Positions 49,899 through 57,833 of a stretch of DNA of 64,000 nucleotides are shown piece by piece (position 1 is the stretch's first letter; the number at the start of each line of letters is the position of its first letter). The notes under the pieces are model-generated. The model did no database searches and was not told the origin of the DNA. It worked only from the letters and a program-made list of their open reading frames with translations. A program made the position numbers and the translations under genes. Where the stretch lies: the NCBI GenBank assembly GCA_044448685.1, contig JBIOHC010000007.1, forward strand, positions 1 to 64,000, written 5' to 3'. This stretch comes from Palsa-965 sp044448685. GTDB taxonomy: Bacteria; Bacteroidota; Bacteroidia; Palsa-965.

Positions 49899-52166
49899 TT
49901 ATACTCTGATTCCAATTACCGTAACATCATCCGTCTGCTCCATTCCGCCTTTCCAATTCGTGTGACATTCATCCAGAATTGCTCCTTGCTCTTCCATAGT
50001 CTTGTCCTGAATGGATAAAATCAGTTCCTTGAATTTTTTCTTCATCAGTTTCTTGTCATCCCTTCCGAACTGGTCAGCATAACCGTCTGTAATTAGGTAA
50101 TAGGTCTCTCCTCTGCTCGGAGCCAGGGCATGTGAGGTAAAAGGAATCCTGCCTTCGCTCTTGCCGATGGGTTGTTTGTCGGATTTTATTTCAATCAACT
50201 CACTTCCCTTGACAAACCAAAGCGGGTTATTAGCCCCGCTCCATTTCATTTTGCCTGATGCCTTGTCAATAGAAAGCAGTGAAATATCCATCCCGTCTTT
50301 GATTTCTTCTCCGCTCTTCGCAAAGGTTTCCAGCACAAGTTCTGTGACCTTATCGAGAATCTGTCCTGTATCAGTTAAGTCAAATTCATTGACAGTTCTG
50401 TTGAGAGCATTGGAGCAAACAATACTTACCAGGGCTCCTGGTACTCCATGGCCTGTGCAATCGCATGCTGCAATTAAAACAGAACTTTCAGTAGAATGCA
50501 ACCAATAGAAGTCTCCAGCAACAATGTCTTTGGGTCTGTAAAGAACAAATGAGTGAGGTAAAAGAGAGTTGATTTGACTCAAGGACGGGAGGATAGCTTG
50601 CTGAAGACGCTTGGCATAGATTATACTGTCCAGAATTTCATGTTGCTTCTCCTCAATTAAATGTTTCTGTTCTTCCGTCTCTTTGTTTTTAATTTCGATC
50701 ATTTTTTTCTGTTTCTTGGTAATTTTGAGTGACCTGAAAACAATTGCCGCAATAACCAGTACAAGTATCAATACGAAAGCAATTGAGGCACTCACCAACT
50801 TTTGTTTGTCCCTCTCTACTTTGTTAATGGCTTTAATTTTCTCTTGCTCTGCCTTGGATTTTGCATTCAGTTCAACTTCTTTTTTTTCAATATCGAATGT
50901 AGATTGCAAATCATTAATCTTCTTTGCATCACTATCACTATAAAGACTATCGTGTGCAATTTTGGCGCATTTAAAATATTCCAAAGCATTTTTATAATCT
51001 TTTAACCCTTCATAATCCTGGGCCTGATTTTCATAGTTTCCAATCAAAACTTCTGGCCCGAAATTATTTTCCTTGCTAATTCTTTCGCCAATTTTGAGAT
51101 ATTGTAAGGAAGTTTGGTATTCCTTCTTCTGGGCATAAATCTCGCCCAGCAGACCATAACAGGACGCCAGAGGGAGGTTATAAAAGGGGGAGGAATGTGC
51201 CAAGTCTTTAAATTTTGCAATAGCCTTGTTTGTATTTATAATTGCCTCATTATAGTTAAGTTGATTGGAATAGGAAATTCCCAGCATGGCATAGCTGGCT
51301 GCGATGCCATCCTTTTTATCAATTGGTTCAAAAAGAATTAAAGCTTTTTGTGCGTAAAACCCCGCGGAATCATTTTTTTGCAAAACGTAGACTCCTCCAA
51401 TCTTTAAATAACAACCTGCTTTAAGTACTTTTAAATTTTCGTCGACAGGTTTCCCCTCACATAGTTTTAGCGCCATAAAATAATATTCCAGTGCTTTGGA
51501 ATAATTTTTTATGTTGCTGTAAATTTCTGCAACACTGTAATAAGAACTGATTATGAGATTATCGTCATGCTGGTTTTCCACCTCTTTTAGTGCTTTCAAT
51601 TGATACTCTAACGCTTTTGGGTAGTTGGATAGATACTTGTACGCTGTCCCAATATAGATGTAGCAGGCAAGAATTCCCTTTTTGTCATCAAGCTCTTCAG
51701 CTACTTTTAATTCTAACAAGTAATACTCCAATGCCTTCACATTGTTTCCAAGTAGTTTATAGCATTCTGCGACGTTTTTTATTTCAGTTTTCATCCTGGT
51801 TTTTAGCCCAAATACTGAATCGGTTTTTAATGCCGTCAAAAAGAATTCGAGTGACTTCTGAAACTGTGATTCGTATTGATATGCATACCCGATGATTCTA
51901 TTCCCTTTCGATATACCAAGTCCGTATTTTATTTTTTGAGATAAGGCAAGCACTTTGTTGCCGTACTGAAGGGCACTATCTGCTGTCGTTTTAGTGGAGA
52001 GGAATTGTTCAGAAATGGCTACAAGTATTTTTACCTTTTGCGTATCAACGCTGCATAGCTGGTATTGAGTTTGAAGACTGTCTAAAGTGCGCTTATTTTG
52101 GGAAGATAAACTCCTGTAGCAAGAAAGGAGAATTATCCCCGAAAGCGCGTATTTTAATAGGTACAT
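49899..52166 (-). CDS. TPR-repeat SpoIIE-type serine phosphatase
   Basis: A 755-residue protein. A signal-anchor segment (YLLKYALSGIILLSCYRSLS) is followed by about ten TPR repeats (residues about 60-430; LEYYLLELKVAEELDDKKGI, YSKALEYYFMALKLCEG and similar). A transmembrane helix (LVSASIAFVLILVLVIAAIV), a coiled coil, and a C-terminal SpoIIE/PP2C domain with DIVAGDFYWLHS, ACDCTGHGVPGALVS, GMDISLLSID and EQTDDVTVIGIRV come next. The TPR part would lie in the periplasm and the phosphatase in the cytosol. It is a paralogue in its C-terminal third of the phosphatase at 7915-9099. The start at 52166 gives the signal-anchor. Confidence 0.88.
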   Translation of the reverse strand: MYLLKYALSGIILLSCYRSLSSQNKRTLDSLQTQYQLCSVDTQKVKILVAISEQFLSTKTTADSALQYGNKVLALSQKIKYGLGISKGNRIIGYAYQYESQFQKSLEFFLTALKTDSVFGLKTRMKTEIKNVAECYKLLGNNVKALEYYLLELKVAEELDDKKGILACYIYIGTAYKYLSNYPKALEYQLKALKEVENQHDDNLIISSYYSVAEIYSNIKNYSKALEYYFMALKLCEGKPVDENLKVLKAGCYLKIGGVYVLQKNDSAGFYAQKALILFEPIDKKDGIAASYAMLGISYSNQLNYNEAIINTNKAIAKFKDLAHSSPFYNLPLASCYGLLGEIYAQKKEYQTSLQYLKIGERISKENNFGPEVLIGNYENQAQDYEGLKDYKNALEYFKCAKIAHDSLYSDSDAKKINDLQSTFDIEKKEVELNAKSKAEQEKIKAINKVERDKQKLVSASIAFVLILVLVIAAIVFRSLKITKKQKKMIEIKNKETEEQKHLIEEKQHEILDSIIYAKRLQQAILPSLSQINSLLPHSFVLYRPKDIVAGDFYWLHSTESSVLIAACDCTGHGVPGALVSIVCSNALNRTVNEFDLTDTGQILDKVTELVLETFAKSGEEIKDGMDISLLSIDKASGKMKWSGANNPLWFVKGSELIEIKSDKQPIGKSEGRIPFTSHALAPSRGETYYLITDGYADQFGRDDKKLMKKKFKELILSIQDKTMEEQGAILDECHTNWKGGMEQTDDVTVIGIRV

Positions 52167-52343
52167 GTAAGTGGAGATTGGATTTCTTGTTTTGCTAAGG
52201 TATTCAAAATACCTGATGAGGTGGTAAAGGATGACTAGTGAAAAAAAGGGGCGAATTGCGTTCGCGTGCGTACTCTGCACAGAGCCCTCTAACAGTAAGG
52301 TATTGAGATCTTTAGGGGTAGAAAGGTGTGTGAGCGAATGTAA

Positions 52344-52397
52344 AAAAAACCAGAGTGAATGTCATTGCTCGCGCGCTCACAGTCACTCTGGTTTTTT
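52344..52397 (-). terminator. Intrinsic terminator after tRNA-Leu
   Basis: A 15-bp stem (52344-52358 with 52383-52397, AACCAGAGTGA paired to TCACTCTGGTT) has a 24-nt loop and ends on the minus strand in a T run. Confidence 0.85.
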
Positions 52398-52398
52398 G

Positions 52399-52416
52399 GT
52401 CCGCCTTCGCTAAAGC
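52399..52416. repeat. Copy of the dispersed GCYTTAGCGAAGGC element
   Basis: The reverse complement of this stretch matches 9541-9558 at 16 of 18 bases. It lies between tRNA-Leu and its terminator. Confidence 0.5.
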
Positions 52417-52431
52417 TTTGACGGACAATGT

Positions 52432-52512
52432 GCGGATAGGGGGACTCGAACCCACACGCCTCGCGGCACCAGATCCTAAGTCTGGCTCGGCTACCAATTA
52501 CGACATATCCGC
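52432..52512 (-). tRNA. tRNA-Leu (anticodon UAG)
   Basis: Read on the minus strand, the 81-nt gene starts GCGGATA and ends TATCCGC, a perfect 7-bp acceptor stem without encoded CCA. The anticodon stem-loop is CCAGACTTAGGATCTGG with TAG as anticodon. The variable arm is GTGCCGCGAGGCGT-like, long as for class II tRNA-Leu, and the T loop GGTTCGAGTCC is canonical. A terminator follows at 52344-52397. Confidence 0.95.
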
Positions 52513-52635
52513 AAAGATTGTCTTAAAACGGGGGTAAAGATAGGGTTTTCCTTCAAATTAGAACAAACATATCCGATTGAGAGTTGTATGACAACCGCTA
52601 TATCTCGTTCGATCTAAAAATCGTACACTTATATC

Positions 52636-52878
52636 ATGGAAAAGATAAAAGACCTTATTCATTCCGACAAGGAAATACTGGGTGGATAACCTGTATTTAA
52701 AGGGACCCGTGTTCCACTGGAAACTTTATTTATGCATCTGGAAAAAAGTGTTACAATGGATGAATTTCTGGATGAATTTCCTTCTGTTACCAAGGCCCAG
52801 GTTATTGGAGTACTCTCTTTTGCGAAGAAGCTGCTGACTTCCAAGAACATTCAAAAAATTTATGAAACTGCTGCTTGA
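52636..52878 (+). pseudogene. DUF433 antitoxin gene with an in-frame stop
   Basis: The 80-codon frame matches a DUF433 (VapB45-like) antitoxin, with IHSDKEILGG and PVFKGTRVPLETLFMHLEK on either side of a TAA at 52687-52689. The usual residue there is Lys (GGKPVFKGTR), so an AAA-to-TAA change explains the stop. The rest of the frame is intact to TGA at 52876-52878. It is part of a toxin-antitoxin pair: a DUF5615-like toxin start follows at 52862, overlapping as is usual. Confidence 0.85.
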
Positions 52879-52897
52879 TGAAAACTTGCCTAAGTGA
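52862..52897 (+). pseudogene. Remnant of a DUF5615 (PIN-like) toxin N-terminus
   Basis: The reading frame gives MKLLLDENLPK then TGA at 52895-52897. MKLLLDENLP is the hallmark start of DUF5615 toxins that pair with DUF433 antitoxins. The toxin body, normally about 110 residues, is missing. The following coding sequence is unrelated, so a deletion seems to have joined the toxin start to another gene. Confidence 0.75.
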
Positions 52898-53267
52898 AGT
52901 TTTCCGTATCAAATTATTCGGAACTCAACCCATAGCCCGGGCATCTGATAAAACACTGGAGCGGATCATTAACCGCGAATTTCAGTCCCAAACCGAAGTG
53001 GTAAAGCAAAAGCTGGAAAAGATCGATTCAGATTCCCATCCTGGTAAGAACAGACTTTCGGCGGCAGTATTAAAGCTTGCCGATGGAGAAATGAATGCGC
53101 TTGATCATTATATAATCCTTTGCAATGCGGACCACAGGGATGTACTAGCTCTTGCTGAATATCCCAGGTGCAACACAATTGGCATGGTCGCCATGAATAA
53201 TCAAAACATGAAATCGATTTACTTAGCAGATTGGCTGGAATATCAAGCATGGATCAATCGCCCCTGA
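52878..53267 (+). CDS. Hypothetical protein, possibly with a lost N-terminus
   Basis: A 129-residue frame from the ATG at 52878. The first dozen residues (MKTCLSEVFRIKLF) come from an alternative frame of the toxin remnant. The rest is protein-like: DKTLERIINREFQSQTEVVK, KIDSDSHPGKNRLSAAVLKL, and an end YLADWLEYQAWINRP. I recognise no family. It may be a true small gene whose native start was lost when the upstream region was deleted. Confidence 0.5.
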   Translation: MKTCLSEVFRIKLFGTQPIARASDKTLERIINREFQSQTEVVKQKLEKIDSDSHPGKNRLSAAVLKLADGEMNALDHYIILCNADHRDVLALAEYPRCNTIGMVAMNNQNMKSIYLADWLEYQAWINRP

Positions 53268-53293
53268 TACTCCCGGCGTGAAGGATTAGCTCT

Positions 53294-53824
53294 TTATTTG
53301 CAATCAACGACAAAGTGTTTCGACCGCTCATTCCCCATTCCTGCAGCCTTCGTAAAATCTTCACAAGCCCCTCTCTTATTACCCAACCTGAGTTTTACCA
53401 TGCCCCTGTTATGGAAATAATCTGAATCTCCGGGGTCTTGTTCTATGGCCCTGTTTAAATAATCAAGCTCAGCCTGATAGTCACCTGTTTTACTTTTACA
53501 AATACTGAGGTTGTAGTAAACCCTTTTGTAGCCCGGTTGGATTGAGGAAGCTTTCATGAGCAAAGTCTGTGCTTCCTGACAGTTGAGACTGTCATAGAAA
53601 CACGAAGTTGACTTCACCACCCCTAATCCGTAATATCCATCGGGCCGGGTACTGTCGAGCTGAATAGCCGATTCAAAAATGGCGGTTGCTTCGCTTAGTT
53701 TTTTCTGGTGAAAATTATCCAGCCCTTGTTTAATCAGGCTGTCATACCGCACTTTTTGTGCCGGCATCTGGGAATAAGAGAAGGACGCGAGGAGCAGGAA
53801 GAAGGAGAGAGAAAATAATTTCAT
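53294..53824 (-). CDS. Exported TPR-repeat protein
   Basis: A 176-residue protein with a signal peptide (residues 1-19, LLLASFSYSQ). About four TPR units follow (EATAIFESAIQLDSTRPDGY, YKRVYYNLSICKSKTGDYQA, YLNRAIEQDPGDSDYFHNRG, VKLRLGNKRGACEDFTKAAG). It is likely periplasmic and a scaffold for protein contacts. It is the nearest complete gene to the decayed toxin-antitoxin locus, on the opposite strand. No partner could be named. Confidence 0.75.
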   Translation of the reverse strand: MKLFSLSFFLLLASFSYSQMPAQKVRYDSLIKQGLDNFHQKKLSEATAIFESAIQLDSTRPDGYYGLGVVKSTSCFYDSLNCQEAQTLLMKASSIQPGYKRVYYNLSICKSKTGDYQAELDYLNRAIEQDPGDSDYFHNRGMVKLRLGNKRGACEDFTKAAGMGNERSKHFVVDCK

Positions 53825-53857
53825 ATACTACAATTGATTTAAAAGTTACAAACCCAA

Positions 53858-54295
53858 TCAATATTTATATACTAGCTTATAAATTTCTTTCAAGGGATAA
53901 TCCCCGTCTAAACCATAATCCTTTATGACAATGACCTCTTTCCGCTTGTATACAGTAAGTGTTGAAGTGGGCTGATCGGAAGCACGAAGCGTTCTTACAT
54001 GTATCAGGTTATTCAGGTCAGCATTTTCCAGAAAATGCCGTAATGTAGCCATTTCGGGTTTCGTTAAGGAATAGGTTGATTCCTTATAGGCCGGATTAAA
54101 ATACCATTTCCGGCAATGACTGGAATCTTTCTCAAAATCCATATAGACATCTATTGATGGGAAGTCATCTGCCTCAACACCAAATGCGCTTAATTTCATT
54201 TCAACCTTCAGAATTGAAAGGTCAGTCGTCTGACCCAAACAATCTGATGCTACACAAGTAACGAACATAAAAAACAGTAAAATGCTTTTTCTCAT
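53858..54295 (-). CDS. Exported hypothetical protein
   Basis: A 145-residue protein with a signal peptide (ending SDCLGQ, residues 1-22). The mature part has YMDFEKDSSHCRKWYFNPAY and VYKRKEVIVIKDYGLDGDYP, but no family was recognised. It is 33 nt before the TPR protein on the same strand. Confidence 0.55.
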   Translation of the reverse strand: MRKSILLFFMFVTCVASDCLGQTTDLSILKVEMKLSAFGVEADDFPSIDVYMDFEKDSSHCRKWYFNPAYKESTYSLTKPEMATLRHFLENADLNNLIHVRTLRASDQPTSTLTVYKRKEVIVIKDYGLDGDYPLKEIYKLVYKY

Positions 54296-54354
54296 TTCAG
54301 ATTCTCCTTTGAAAGTGGACTATGAATGGGTGTCAGCTGATACACCCCTTCTTC

Positions 54355-55264
54355 TTAATATAAACCAAGACCCAGCTTCATCCCAAAATAATTCTGATTA
54401 CTGTATTTGGATATAAATGCCTTACTTACAATTGTATTTAATTGTTGTCCGCTGAAAGAGGCATTTTTAAGGGTAAATTGTTCGTAACAGAAACTGACTG
54501 TTATGAATTTATAGATCTGGGGAAGCAGCTTCTGATCCATCAGCAGAATTCTACCGCAATGGAAGAATTTGTAAGGATTAAAACTCAGCTCTATTTCCAC
54601 TTCATTCTCTGTTCCAAGATACAGCGGATTATTATCCAGACCTCCGTTCAAACGATTCGCATTATAGTTACCGAAAAAATCATAGGTGGCACCACCTTTT
54701 TTTACTTCCAGCAAAAACCCGCCCCCATTTATCCGGAAAGGGAGAGAATGATATTCCGTAAAAAGAGGGGAAGTTGCCCTGTAGGTACACGCCGTTTTGA
54801 TTGTTTATACCATCATGAAATACGTGGGCCCGCAAGGAGTCATTGGCTGAAGAATACCTGGTTTGATAGCTGGCATTGAAGTCATTCACAAACCCCTGAC
54901 TGAAATATTGTTTCGTTCTGCCACTCAGAAACAAACGTGTGTCAACGAATACACCCAGGATAAATTTCCGGGTAAATAGTCTTCCTAAATTGAGACCGAT
55001 CGTCATGTCCATACCTCCCCGTCTGAATGGAAATGTCTGTGGCAAATACATATACTGCCATCTCAGATTAAAAAGAGAGGCATGGGTATTGGAATCGGGT
55101 ATAAAAATATAATTCAGAAATCTGTTGTTTACAATTCCGGGGGCTATATACACATCATTCTTTTTCACCTTCGTGCTGTCAACACCCTGGGCCAGCAACC
55201 CCGTGCCAATCAATACAAATAAAGTGAGAATAAATGGCCGCATTCTATTCATTGACTCATTCAT
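54355..55264 (-). pseudogene. Outer-membrane beta-barrel gene split by a one-base frameshift
   Basis: Two overlapping frames on the minus strand (54680-55264 and 54355-54714) give one continuous barrel if one G is removed from a 5-base G/C run at 54722-54726. The joined text reads FSPFPDKWGGFLLEVKKGGA, and the end YFGMKLGLGLY has the final aromatic of an outer-membrane barrel. A signal peptide (FVLIGTGLLAQG) begins the product. The full length would be about 300 residues. It is either a real frameshift or a sequencing error in the homopolymer. Confidence 0.75.
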
Positions 55265-55300
55265 TTTCGTATTCGCTCAGAACAAACATAAGCCTTTTGA

Positions 55301-56143
55301 TTATCGTTTATTCGAATACCTGTCCAGCTTTTCCTTTTCCTGTTTAGACAGACTGTTGATTCCTTTTCTGTGAATCTTATCCAGTATCTCATCCAGCTCC
55401 AGTTCCTGCTCTCTTTTTTCGGCATTGTATTTCTCATCAATATTGAAATAGGTTTTCTTTGGTTTCTGAAACAGGGTGCCGACCATTAGATAGTGAGGAT
55501 TCCGGATTATCAGGATGAGAAATACAAAAGTGGGAATAAGAATTAAGAGAATAGGTATATAATTCACCCGTATTACCTGTGGCACCAATGCAATTGCAAT
55601 CAGCAGGCCAGTGATTCCTCCACCCAGGTGAGCTTCATGTCCTGTATTATCGCGTTTGGATTTGATTCCGTAAATAGAATACAATACATACCCCAGGCCG
55701 TAAGCCCAGGCTGGTATGGAAAACGGGAGACCGAAGAAGCTGATCCCCATTCCGGGAAACAAGGCTATGGAAGCGAAGATAACCCCACTGATAGCGCCGG
55801 ATGCTCCAACGGAACTGTAATCACCGTGATTTTTATGAATAAAGAGAGTGAGTAAATCACCTCCCACCAAACTAACCATATAAATCAAAACTGCTTTCCC
55901 TTCCCCCAATGATAATTCAAGTCCACCGTAGAAAAAATAAAGACTCAGCATGTTAAACAACAGGTGAGTCCAGCTTACATGCAGGAAACCGGAAGAAATA
56001 AGGCGTTTGTATTCCTTGCTGATAAGGATTTTATCAACGTCGAATGCATAACGGTTCAGAAAACTTTCGTCTTTTAAGCCCTGGTAAGAGAAAAGGATGT
56101 TGGAGAGTATCAGTATCCAGCCGCTTATTCCGAGATATCCCAT
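55301..56143 (-). CDS. Rhomboid-family intramembrane serine protease
   Basis: A 280-residue protein with about six transmembrane helices. The catalytic Ser115 is in SVGASGAISG and the His172 in GHEAHLGGG; the conserved HLLFNMLSLYFF segment precedes them. A helical, charged C-terminal domain (NIDEKYNAEKREQELELDEI, ILDKIHRKGINSLSKQEKEK) follows and would face the cytosol. Rhomboids cut single-span membrane proteins. The start at 56143 (MGYLGISG) is used. The 882-nt intergenic stretch upstream holds the 21-bp array. Confidence 0.9.
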   Translation of the reverse strand: MGYLGISGWILILSNILFSYQGLKDESFLNRYAFDVDKILISKEYKRLISSGFLHVSWTHLLFNMLSLYFFYGGLELSLGEGKAVLIYMVSLVGGDLLTLFIHKNHGDYSSVGASGAISGVIFASIALFPGMGISFFGLPFSIPAWAYGLGYVLYSIYGIKSKRDNTGHEAHLGGGITGLLIAIALVPQVIRVNYIPILLILIPTFVFLILIIRNPHYLMVGTLFQKPKKTYFNIDEKYNAEKREQELELDEILDKIHRKGINSLSKQEKEKLDRYSNKR

Positions 56144-56296
56144 AGGTTTTACGAAAATAGTCAATCATTTCTGTTCAACAGAAACATGAAATTCAATGCT
56201 GCTTAAGTCTGTTCAGAAAGATAGTGATCATTTCCCCTATTTCCCATCCCTGATTGTTTGCAGACAAACAAAATGAATGCATGCTTGCACAGAGTC

Positions 56297-56674
56297 GTAT
56301 TAGATTCAGGTATTCCGGGTACAGATGCTACCATTCCAGATATAGCTCAGACTATTCCATGTACAGACAAAGCTTAAAGAAGTATATACTTATCTAATAC
56401 TGGTACAGACGAAGCTATCTTAGGAATAGACGACGCTATACCAGGTACAGCGTCGTCTATCGTGAGTACGGCACCGGCTATGGGTTGTACAGATCCGGCT
56501 TTAGCGGGTACAGATGTATCTATTCCGGGTACTGCTACTTCTTTATCTGGTACAACTTTAGCTGAGAAAGGTACAGGCTATGTTTTAAGACGTACATACT
56601 CTGCTTTAAGAGGTACATGATCGGCTATACCAGGTAAAGCCCAGGCTTTAAACGGTACATACGCAGCCAATCCG
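56297..56674. repeat. Array of about 18 tandem 21-bp units, phase-perfect but diverged
   Basis: Seventeen units beginning at 56318 (plus a weaker one at 56297) follow each other every 21 bp with no insertion or deletion. Consensus: GGTACAGAY-N3-GCTATNCC. In the 17 clear units the bases GTA at positions 2-4 are 16/17, 16/17 and 17/17, and CT at 14-15 is 16/17 and 15/17, while positions 9-12 vary freely. In one forward frame the units read as heptapeptides like GTDEAIL, but stop codons occur in two units. It is not a CRISPR: there are no spacers. Confidence 0.85.
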
Positions 56675-56931
56675 TTTCGGAGGGTTTCCTTTTATCCGGC
56701 CAGAGAAAATCGAATCAGAAATACATGGAAATTAAGGATTCCGGCCTATCCAAGATGTATCTTATAATCCGGGAACTCTGCTTTAGAATGAATTCAGCTC
56801 CTTAAAAGTGGTTGAAAATCAACAAAATGCAGGGAGTGCTAAAATTGAAGGGAGAATTTGAAAAGGAGAAAATTAAGGTTTCGAAAACCACAACCAGAAC
56901 GATGCTATTGTATCACGCCTACAGGGTTTAA

Positions 56932-56959
56932 CGCTCTCCGTTCTGTTTCTCCGCTCTAT
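56932..56959. repeat. First copy of a 28-nt CCGCTCT-rich direct repeat
   Basis: This copy matches 57834-57861 at 27 of 28 bases, same orientation. The pair flanks the DUF480 gene. The core is CTGTTTCTCCGCTCTAT with an extra CGCTCTCCG before it. Confidence 0.65.
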
Positions 56960-56991
56960 AATTGTGTCATCCCTTCGGTATTAACCGCGAA

Positions 56992-57025
56992 GTCTTGTGT
57001 CTTATGTCTTGATTCTTTCGTCTAA
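56992..57025 (-). repeat. AAGACAT heptamer array directly after the DUF480 stop
   Basis: In the gene sense the stop is followed by TAGACGA, AAGAATC, AAGACAT, AAGACAC, AAGACTT, five 7-nt units. It resembles the array after the citrate synthase stop (11526-11546). Confidence 0.6.
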
Positions 57026-57718
57026 TCAACCGTTCAGCTCCTTCAACAGCTTCTCCACCGTATCCTTCAACGCAGCCAGTTCATTTTCAACAAGCTCCAG
57101 CCTGGTTTCCAGACCCTGTGCTCCCGCCTTCACTAAAGTTTCGGAAAGCAAGGCTGCCTCTTGCTGCTGCCGCTCCTCCTCTCTTCCCTGCCCTTCTTCC
57201 ACTTCCACCCAAGTACCAAACAAATGCCTTACCCTCTGCTCCTTCTGCCCTGCCTGCCTTGGAAGCTGATCAACCATAGGTACTTCTGCCTGCTTCAGCT
57301 TTTCCAGCACATTCAGCACTTCTTCCAGGGAATGAAACGCATACAATCGTGCTGAATTGGAATTGATCTCGCCGGGAGTAAGCGGCCCTCTTAGAAAGAG
57401 TAAACACAATACAGCTTCTTCTGCCGGGGTAAAATCAAAGACTATATCGAGATTATGTTTATACTTCAGCACCCGGCTTCCTCCTCCGCTGGCAGTATTC
57501 ACCAGACCTTTTCGGGTCAGGCTGTTGAGGGCATTCGTAACGGTTCCCTCCTCATACTGCACAATAGGCTTTCTGGACGACTTCTGATTACAGGCCAGGG
57601 TAAGTGCATTCAATGTAAGCGGATAATATTCCGGGGTGGTCTTACTCTTTTCAAGTAAACAACCAAGCACCCGTACTTCAACAGGATCGAGGGATACTAA
57701 AGGCTTTGGTGATTCCAT
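57026..57718 (-). CDS. YceH/DUF480 family protein
   Basis: A 230-residue DUF480 protein with two winged-helix domains. Family signatures: LDPVEVRVLGCLLEKSKTTP, YYPLTLNALTLACNQKSSRK and TPAEEAVLCLLFLRGPLTPG, followed by EINSNSARLYAFHSLEEVLN. The Gln/Glu-rich segment (EVEEGQGREEERQQQEAALL) and a C-terminal coiled coil follow. Function is not established; a DNA-binding role is possible. It stands alone, bounded by unusual repeats on both sides. Confidence 0.88.
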   Translation of the reverse strand: MESPKPLVSLDPVEVRVLGCLLEKSKTTPEYYPLTLNALTLACNQKSSRKPIVQYEEGTVTNALNSLTRKGLVNTASGGGSRVLKYKHNLDIVFDFTPAEEAVLCLLFLRGPLTPGEINSNSARLYAFHSLEEVLNVLEKLKQAEVPMVDQLPRQAGQKEQRVRHLFGTWVEVEEGQGREEERQQQEAALLSETLVKAGAQGLETRLELVENELAALKDTVEKLLKELNG

Positions 57719-57742
57719 AAAATTTAAATATTAACAACTCTA

Positions 57743-57814
57743 AATAATAAACACTAAACGCTAAACACTCAAGTAAGCAAACTTGAACATTTAGCGTTTA
57801 GTGTTTATTATTTT
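57743..57814. repeat. 24-bp perfect inverted repeat made of AAACACT heptamers
   Basis: The arms 57743-57766 and 57791-57814 are perfect reverse complements. Each includes AAACACTAAACGCTAAA (7-nt period). The 24-nt loop has its own small stem TCAAGT/ACTTGA (57770-57775 with 57782-57787). It lies in the gap between the DUF480 start and the next minus-strand gene's stop, and may terminate transcription of that gene. Confidence 0.8.
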
Positions 57815-57833
57815 AAATTAATGATTGTCCTCC

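Larger units (their letters stand above)
56675..57025. other. Remaining intergenic stretch between DUF480 and the 21-bp array
   Basis: No gene is visible on either strand. The stretch contains one copy of a 28-nt direct repeat (56932-56959) and, next to the DUF480 stop, a heptamer array (56992-57025). A segment at 56768-56788 has an ACTCTGCTTTA like unit 14 of the array but is out of phase with it. Confidence 0.7.

Noticed and set aside
52432..52512. tRNA-Ser, because of the long variable arm
   Set aside because: The anticodon in CTTAGGA is TAG, which reads Leu codons, and the D-stem and discriminator region fit tRNA-Leu.
56273..56377. Short frame from ATG at 56273 into the array (34 codons)
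   Set aside because: It ends at a stop in unit 3 and lacks any leader signal; more likely a chance frame at the array edge.
56378..56620. Protein-coding heptapeptide repeat through the 21-bp array
   Set aside because: The frame is open for about 80 codons but has stops on both sides, no good start codon, and its conserved bases include many third codon positions. Kept as an alternative only, not called as a gene.
56297..56674. CRISPR array
   Set aside because: Units are directly contiguous, with no spacers and no conserved repeat between unique sequences. No cas genes lie nearby.
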